A DNA stretch of 12,080 bases from Euperipatoides rowelli (Eukaryota > Onychophora > Udeonychophora > Euonychophora > Peripatopsidae): the NCBI GenBank assembly GCA_003024985.2, contig PXIH01S0026545.1; one strand, 5' to 3'. The translations under genes and the position numbers were made by a program. A model generated the notes under the pieces. The model ran no database searches. It was not told the origin of the DNA and saw only the letters and a list, made by a program, of their open reading frames with translations. The number at the start of each line of letters is the position of its first letter. The stretch's first letter is position 1. Below are positions 8,514-12,080 of the stretch, in pieces.

Positions 8514-8868
8514 GCTCAACTGGTCGATCACGATCGACCAGTTCATCTTTTGGAAAATTTCAGCCGATCTTCAAAACCAGAAAAAAAGCTCAGAAAAAAA
8601 TTTCAATATTTTTACATGCACATTTTGCTAATCGGCTTGATTTCATCCCTTCATCAAACACCATAAAATATCAATATTCCCATAAAAATCAGATTTTGAA
8701 ACTTAAAATGTTCGTAAAATGCGTAAGCCAAGTTCATAATTTCGCCTTCCGGTAGGCACAAGTATGTTTGACCGCCATTTTTTTGTTCAATGTTTTTGTT
8801 GAGGTCGATTGCAAGAAATTAGAAAAATGATAGGTAGCTCTTATACTCTTAAAGGTTGAGCACGCCTG
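8507..8868. mobile_element. Non-autonomous hAT element (362 bp) inside the composite
   Basis: The left end CAGGCCTGCTCAAC (8507-8520) and the reverse complement of the right end (8855-8868) match at 13 of 14 bases. The flanking 8-mers, CCATACGT (8499-8506) and CCATCCAC (8869-8876), match at only five positions. However, unit 1 has CCATACGC followed by CATTTGTGAGG at 8122-8140, which is what an unfilled site should look like, and both flanks are explained as mutated copies of it. The interior has a strong 12-bp hairpin (8518-8543) and no coding region. Confidence 0.75.
8518..8543. repeat. 12-bp perfect hairpin at the hAT left end
   Basis: AACTGGTCGATC (8518-8529) and GATCGACCAGTT (8532-8543) are exact complements with a 2-base centre. 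Subterminal palindromes of this kind are common in hAT MITEs and may be transposase-contact sites; that role is inference. Confidence 0.85.
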
Positions 8869-8924
8869 CCATCCACCATTTGTGAGGAATGGACAATGGT
8901 AAGTTTGAAACCCAGCCGCTAGTG

Positions 8925-9227
8925 TCAATAATGTACATAGGTTTACCATGTTTCAATTTAACTTGGATTGTCCCGATTTAAAATACTGTTCCGGGTGGTT
9001 TGTAAATTTATCCCGGTTTTTATAAAGTAATAATCATGTTACATTAAATAATTTTTTTTTAAAGATTTATTTGGCTTAAATAAATAATATATTTCTACAA
9101 AGTTTTAAGAGTTTCAATGAACTTGCGTATTAAGTTATTCAGAATTGGAAATAAATGGCAGCAACATTATTATTATAAATAATAAATAAAAATAAAAGAA
9201 AGACTATATTCACAGTTGAGATCATTT
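8925..9227. other. AT-rich spacer, no gene seen
   Basis: No coding motif was found. An ATT repeat at 9166-9176 and A/T-rich sequence to about 9200 could be the tail of the minus-strand LINE described further right (see findings). Confidence 0.5.
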
Positions 9228-9235
9228 GTTGTACA
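9228..9235. repeat. 8-bp target duplication, left copy
   Basis: GTTGTACA recurs exactly at 9531-9538 across the element at 9236-9530. Confidence 0.9.
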
Positions 9236-9530
9236 CAGGGTCCCCACAAGGGTGGGGATTGTTTAGGGATGTAGTCCCAGGGCGAGGGGGACATGTACGA
9301 CCAAACTACATAAGAAACTACTTAGTTATGACCTACTTGCCAAAAAAAAAAAAAGCTTATCAAAAAAGAAAAAAGTAGCCTTGTAACACCTAACAATATG
9401 TTCCAACTGCACCGCCCCCCCAAAAAAAAAAAAAAAAAAAACTTATTTAAAATATATAGCCTAAATTAAACGTACTAGGCCCCACCAGAATTTCCAGTCC
9501 CGTGGCCCTGATTAGGATATAGGGGCCCTG
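9236..9530. mobile_element. Non-autonomous hAT element, copy 2 (295 bp)
   Basis: It begins CAGGGTCCCC and ends AGGGGCCCTG, an inverted repeat with two mismatches in ten, and is bounded by a perfect 8-bp duplication. Left and right blocks match copy 1 at 7134-7540 in the same orientation. It is shorter, with two A-runs inside (9347-9358 and 9421-9440). There is no transposase. Two copies in different target sequences show this is a dispersed family and not a local duplication. Confidence 0.92.
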
Positions 9531-9538
9531 GTTGTACA
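9531..9538. repeat. 8-bp target duplication, right copy
   Basis: GTTGTACA matches 9228-9235 exactly and marks the right boundary of the 295-bp element. Confidence 0.9.
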
Positions 9539-9574
9539 TGGTAGTTGTCTGCAATTTGCCATGCCCCTTTCTAG

Positions 9575-9788
9575 TTTATTTTTTTATAGGGGAAGGGCAA
9601 CCAAAAAATGTTTTACATGGGCCCTCAAGTCTCTAGTTATGGTCCTGGTTTTTACTAGAGGACATCACATTCAAAAAATAAGGTGGTGATTGGTAATGAA
9701 GAGTTTTCCATAAGATAACTGGATACTTGTAGTTTCTTAATTCATCAAGAGTCAACCACCCCAGTTCGGAAAGAGCTGTAGATGCACT
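9575..9788 (-). pseudogene. CR1/L2-like LINE C-terminus, downstream half (interrupted)
   Basis: Read on the minus strand, TALSELGWLTLDELRNYKYP and then LWKTLHYQSPPYF match the conserved L-x2-LGWL-x2-R-x2-YK...K-x-LH...P-P-Y-L block near the C-terminus of CR1/L2-group LINE ORF2 proteins. A further stretch in a shifted frame (ITRDLRAHVKHFLVALPL, about 9587-9642) fits the TR...L.VP segment that follows. The fragment is cut off upstream by the hAT element at 9789; the other half resumes at 10838. It is a dead remnant with a stop and a frameshift. Confidence 0.75.
9781..9788. repeat. 8-bp target duplication, left copy
   Basis: GATGCACT recurs at 10830-10837. Both copies lie within the interrupted LINE coding remnant. 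Confidence 0.88.
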
Positions 9789-10829
9789 CAAGGGTGTAAA
9801 TAGTGCCCCTGCGACGCCCGAAGTGCAGGAGGTGCACATTATGGGGGCGCAAGATGCCCCCCCCCCCCCAATTTTTTTAAAAAATTTATTTATTTGTAAA
9901 TACAAATCTCTTATTTAACAGCAAGGAATCTGGGGGAACATCAGCCAAGCCATTATTGTACTAGTGCAAGCGTTTCCCAANCAGGNTTCTGCCTCACAGC
10001 ACATGCTCCAAGAGAGAAGGTGAAAAACTAAAAGTTTTTGCCATTTGTATAATAAGGTATCATTTTATTAATTTAGTGAAAATCATTTAAGTTTGCAATC
10101 AAAGTATCAAATAAATTATCTTCAAATTAATCTAAACTAAGACGTGATGAAATAAGAATTGTGCCGCTACTAGTTACACAACGAGCTAGAGCTTGTTAAA
10201 ACACTTTCTTTCACATGTTGAATGATACCACAGTTTATAGACCATATAAACTCTGCTGATTACCAGAATTCTTCATATTTCTAGTCTTTCACTAGACCTT
10301 TGCTTTGTTGAGACTTGAAAGCACATGTTTTTGTTTTTTTAAAAAAAGTGTGATGATAAACTTGGCCAACTAAATTTAGGGTCGTTTGCCATTTCATAGA
10401 ATCTTACCTAGTTTTGTACTTAGCATGTTTTTTCTAAAATTGTGCTGATTTTTTCTTTAAAATTAAAATTATGGTACCATCTAACAGTATTTTTAAAAAT
10501 GTTGAAAGAGTTCTATTAACACACTAACTTGAGGTGAAGCCCTTGCTGAGCATAATAAATATATAAATACGAAAAGACGATTCATTGAAAGAGAAAAGAA
10601 AAAAAATGCTACCTAAGTTAAAAGTATTTTTTTTTTAATAATTAAAAAAATATTTTTAACTCACATATAAAGTAAGTTGTGCTTAAAAATATACTTGATA
10701 AATAATTGCTGTTTAACTACAATTTTATGTTTGATTATTTTTCAGTTTGGTGAAATATTTGAATTCGAGGGGGGGGGGCACAACTCTAGAAGTTGCAGGG
10801 GGGCGCAACATTCCTTAGTTACGCCACTG
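9789..10829. mobile_element. hAT-type element, 1,041 bp, no transposase seen
   Basis: The left end CAAGGGTGTAAATAG and the reverse complement of the right end, CAGTGGCGTAACTAA, match at 10 of 15 bases; the second form is a familiar hAT terminus. A perfect 8-bp duplication (GATGCACT) flanks the element. Near each end are G/C homopolymer tracts (C13 at 9858-9870 and G9 at 10770-10778) and GGGGGCGCAA-type blocks in opposite orientation. The interior is AT-rich with no long reading frame. At 9970-9990, GCGTTTCCCAA followed by CAGG and TTC resembles another hAT terminus and may be a nested remnant. Confidence 0.8.
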
Positions 10830-10837
10830 GATGCACT
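10830..10837. repeat. 8-bp target duplication, right copy
   Basis: GATGCACT matches 9781-9788 exactly, directly after the CACTG terminus of the 1,041-bp element. Confidence 0.88.
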
Positions 10838-11060
10838 ACTTTTACCATCTTTATGAACAATAAATCTTGCAGCTATAATAGCTACTATTTGCAATTTATT
10901 CTTCATAACTACCCCACAATCTCCCATACTGGTCACAATATGTTAAATGGGGTAGGATAAGAGATGTGCATATATTATTAAGATGATCTTTTGATAAGGT
11001 TTTGTTAAAGACTTTCATTTTCTCAAACAGAACTTATTTTTAAGATCTCTTCTATTGATG
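10838..11060 (-). pseudogene. CR1/L2-like LINE C-terminus, upstream half (interrupted)
   Basis: On the minus strand, SLILPHLTYCD (about 10937-10969) is the highly conserved S-L-I-x-P-H-L-x-Y-C block found after the RT in CR1/L2-type LINEs. It is preceded by LSKDHLNNICT and followed, after a frame change, by KNKLQIVAIIAARFIVHKDG (10845-10904), matching the LQ..QN.AAR.I block. The reading frame here meets the downstream half at 9788 in phase, so the two parts were one stretch before the hAT insertion. Frameshifts near 10920 and upstream of about 11030 show earlier decay. Confidence 0.77.
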
Positions 11061-11139
11061 GGATGTATTTCCTTAAATAGCTTTGTGATTTCTTCCTTGC
11101 TAACAGAATAATTGTGATGGATGCATAATGCAACTCAAC

Positions 11140-11976
11140 ATTTGGAACTTACATGAACTAATAGGGTACATCAATGATCTGTCCTTGGTGGCCTCATCTT
11201 TATTATAGTGGCAAATTGGCAAGTATATTGCCAGTCGGTATAAATTTGTTGATGACATGACCCAGATATGTAAAGGCAATGGAGTCATCTTGCTAAGAAT
11301 GTTCAAATGACAATCTTGATGATTCAGGAATGAAAATTCATCCAGTTAAGACTAAGATTATGATCCAAGATTTTTCAAAGAAGGCTTATGTATAAGTTAT
11401 GAGATAAATGTTCAACTTAATAGACATTATTTGAAGCTGTCAGAGAATGTAAAATTTTAGGACTGATTATTTAATGCGATATAAAATGGGATTCCCAAGT
11501 AGATTACATAATTTCAAAAATAAAGACTTTTTTTTTTTGTTCTTTAGAAACTGAAAAGGATTAACATGCAAATTGAAATGTTATAGGTATTTATACTAGT
11601 CCTAGCCTACTAAATTGTGCTCATGCTTGGAATGTTGTTCTGTTGTTTGGGTAGGACAATTACTATTAAATAGATTAATAAAATTGAAACTGTTCAGAAA
11701 AGAGAAGTCCGAATTATCCTCGGTGATTGGTCCGTTAATTATAAAGAGGATCTAACTCGATTGCAAGAGAGGTGTGATAAGATTTTTGTACCATTTGCCC
11801 ATTTTTTCTCTTCTCACTTTTCCCCAAATCTTCCTGGTCAATTTCATAACAGTCGCGGTTCGAATGGACTTTTTAAAACACAGTTAAGAACTAATAGATA
11901 TAGAAAGTCTTCTATCCCTAATAATTTTCATGTTATTGATACATTATTAACTAGTATTTGTTATGTTTTTTTTTAA
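11140..11976 (+). pseudogene. CR1/Jockey-like LINE fragment, RT to C-terminus
   Basis: GYINDLS (about 11165-11185) matches the YINDLP block upstream of the RT active site, and KFVDDMTQICKGN (about 11244-11282) holds the catalytic Y/F-x-D-D. HPVKTKIMIQDFSKKAY, CKILGL (about 11448-11465) and a K-W-D block follow in various frames. KIETVQKREVRIILGDWS, NYKEDLTRLQERCDKIF and TNRYRKSSIPNNFH (about 11901-11942) match the C-terminal segment. This differs in its C-terminal motifs from the minus-strand remnant next door, so it is probably another family. The last readable part ends with a stop at 11974-11976. There are several frameshifts and stops, so it is not functional. Confidence 0.8.
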
Positions 11977-11992
11977 ATAAATTGACTATATA

Positions 11993-12080
11993 CAGTGATG
12001 GGGAAGTTACTAAAAAAAAGTAATTGAGTAAAAGTAAAGTTACGTGCTTAAAAAAGTAATTGAGTAAAAGTAAAGTTACT
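11993..12080 (+). mobile_element. Left end of a hAT-type element, cut by window edge
   Basis: CAGTGATGGGGAAGTTACT (11993-12011) is a classic hAT-style terminus of the CAGTG-TGGG-AAGTTACT form found in many animal genomes. Directly inside is a tandem repeat: the block starting GTAATTGAGTAAAAG at 12020 recurs at 12056, a 36-bp period. The left flank is ACTATATA (11985-11992), so the same 8-mer should follow the right end beyond this window. Confidence 0.8.
12020..12080. repeat. Subterminal tandem repeat, 36-bp period
   Basis: GTAATTGAGTAAAAGTAAAG followed by TTAC occurs at 12020-12043 and 12056-12079. Subterminal repeats in hAT elements are typically transposase-binding regions; that role is inferred from the family. 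Confidence 0.8.

Larger units (their letters stand above)
7895..8924. mobile_element. Composite DNA transposon with long terminal inverted repeats
   Basis: The left end (7895-7938, starting CACTAGCG) and the reverse complement of the right end (about 8880-8924) share CACTAGCG, TGGG, CAAACT, ATTG and ATTCCTCACAAA in order, an inverted repeat of about 45-48 bp with scattered differences. Inside, two head-to-tail units are joined near 8144. Each contains CTCGCC, TTGATTGGTTAATG, GACGGAAGTT and TGTCATA (about 7940-7986 and 8169-8226). Unit 1 ends CCATACGCCATTTGTGAGG. Unit 2 is longer because it holds two palindromes (8257-8513) and a hAT insertion (8507-8868). No transposase is encoded. The flanking 10-mers agree at 6 of 10 positions, so the superfamily is undecided; a CACTA start alone does not prove EnSpm. 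Confidence 0.7.

Noticed and set aside
7885-8934. 10-bp target duplication for the composite element
   Set aside because: TCAGTAAATA and TCAATAATGT agree at only 6 of 10 positions, which is too weak to support a Mutator-type call.
8734-8949. 71-codon minus-strand reading frame
   Set aside because: It crosses the hAT right end and the composite terminus, so it cannot be an ancestral gene.
11100-11306. 68-codon minus-strand reading frame
   Set aside because: It is antisense to the plus-strand LINE blocks YINDLS and KFVDD.

Overview
The window looks like AT-rich, repeat-dense non-coding DNA from an animal genome, most likely an invertebrate. The evidence is the long poly-A/poly-T runs, four degenerate non-LTR retrotransposons (one L1/Tx1-like, three CR1/Jockey/L2-like) and a dense set of short non-autonomous hAT-type DNA transposons. 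I find no intact host gene, tRNA, rRNA, CRISPR array or prokaryotic operon. Species cannot be decided from this sequence. Isolated N bases (nine within 2297-2425, others at 6022, 9981 and 9986) point to a draft assembly or to collapsed repeat copies.

Layout. Positions 1-1115 are AT-rich spacer with two hairpins. Positions 1131-4834 hold one L1/Tx1-like LINE insertion bounded by a perfect 15-bp target-site duplication (1116-1130 and 4835-4849). Its ORF2 reads endonuclease, reverse transcriptase and CCHC-like C-terminus in the right order, but is broken by frameshifts and nonsense codons. Positions 4850-5728 are spacer. Positions 5729-6580 hold a 5'-truncated CR1/Jockey-like fragment ending in (AAT)7. 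A 238-bp inverted-repeat element lies at 6736-6973. Two copies of one short hAT family lie at 7134-7540 and 9236-9530, each with its own perfect 8-bp duplication. Between them, 7895-8924 is a composite element with roughly 48-bp terminal inverted repeats. It contains a head-to-tail partial duplication, two overlapping long palindromes and a separate hAT insertion at 8507-8868.

From about 9575 to 11060 a minus-strand CR1/L2-like coding remnant is split by a 1,041-bp hAT-type element (9789-10829, duplication GATGCACT). Its two halves are in the same frame if the insertion is discounted. A fourth LINE fragment (plus strand, about 11140-11976) follows, and the left end of another hAT element begins at 11993 and runs off the window.

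Nothing here works together as a pathway. The value of the window is its insertion history: target-site duplications, one likely unfilled target copy and nested insertions allow a relative chronology. The most unusual part is the palindrome complex at 8257-8513, whose arms carry a copy of the first bases of the neighbouring hAT element. I did not find a plausible new functional system.
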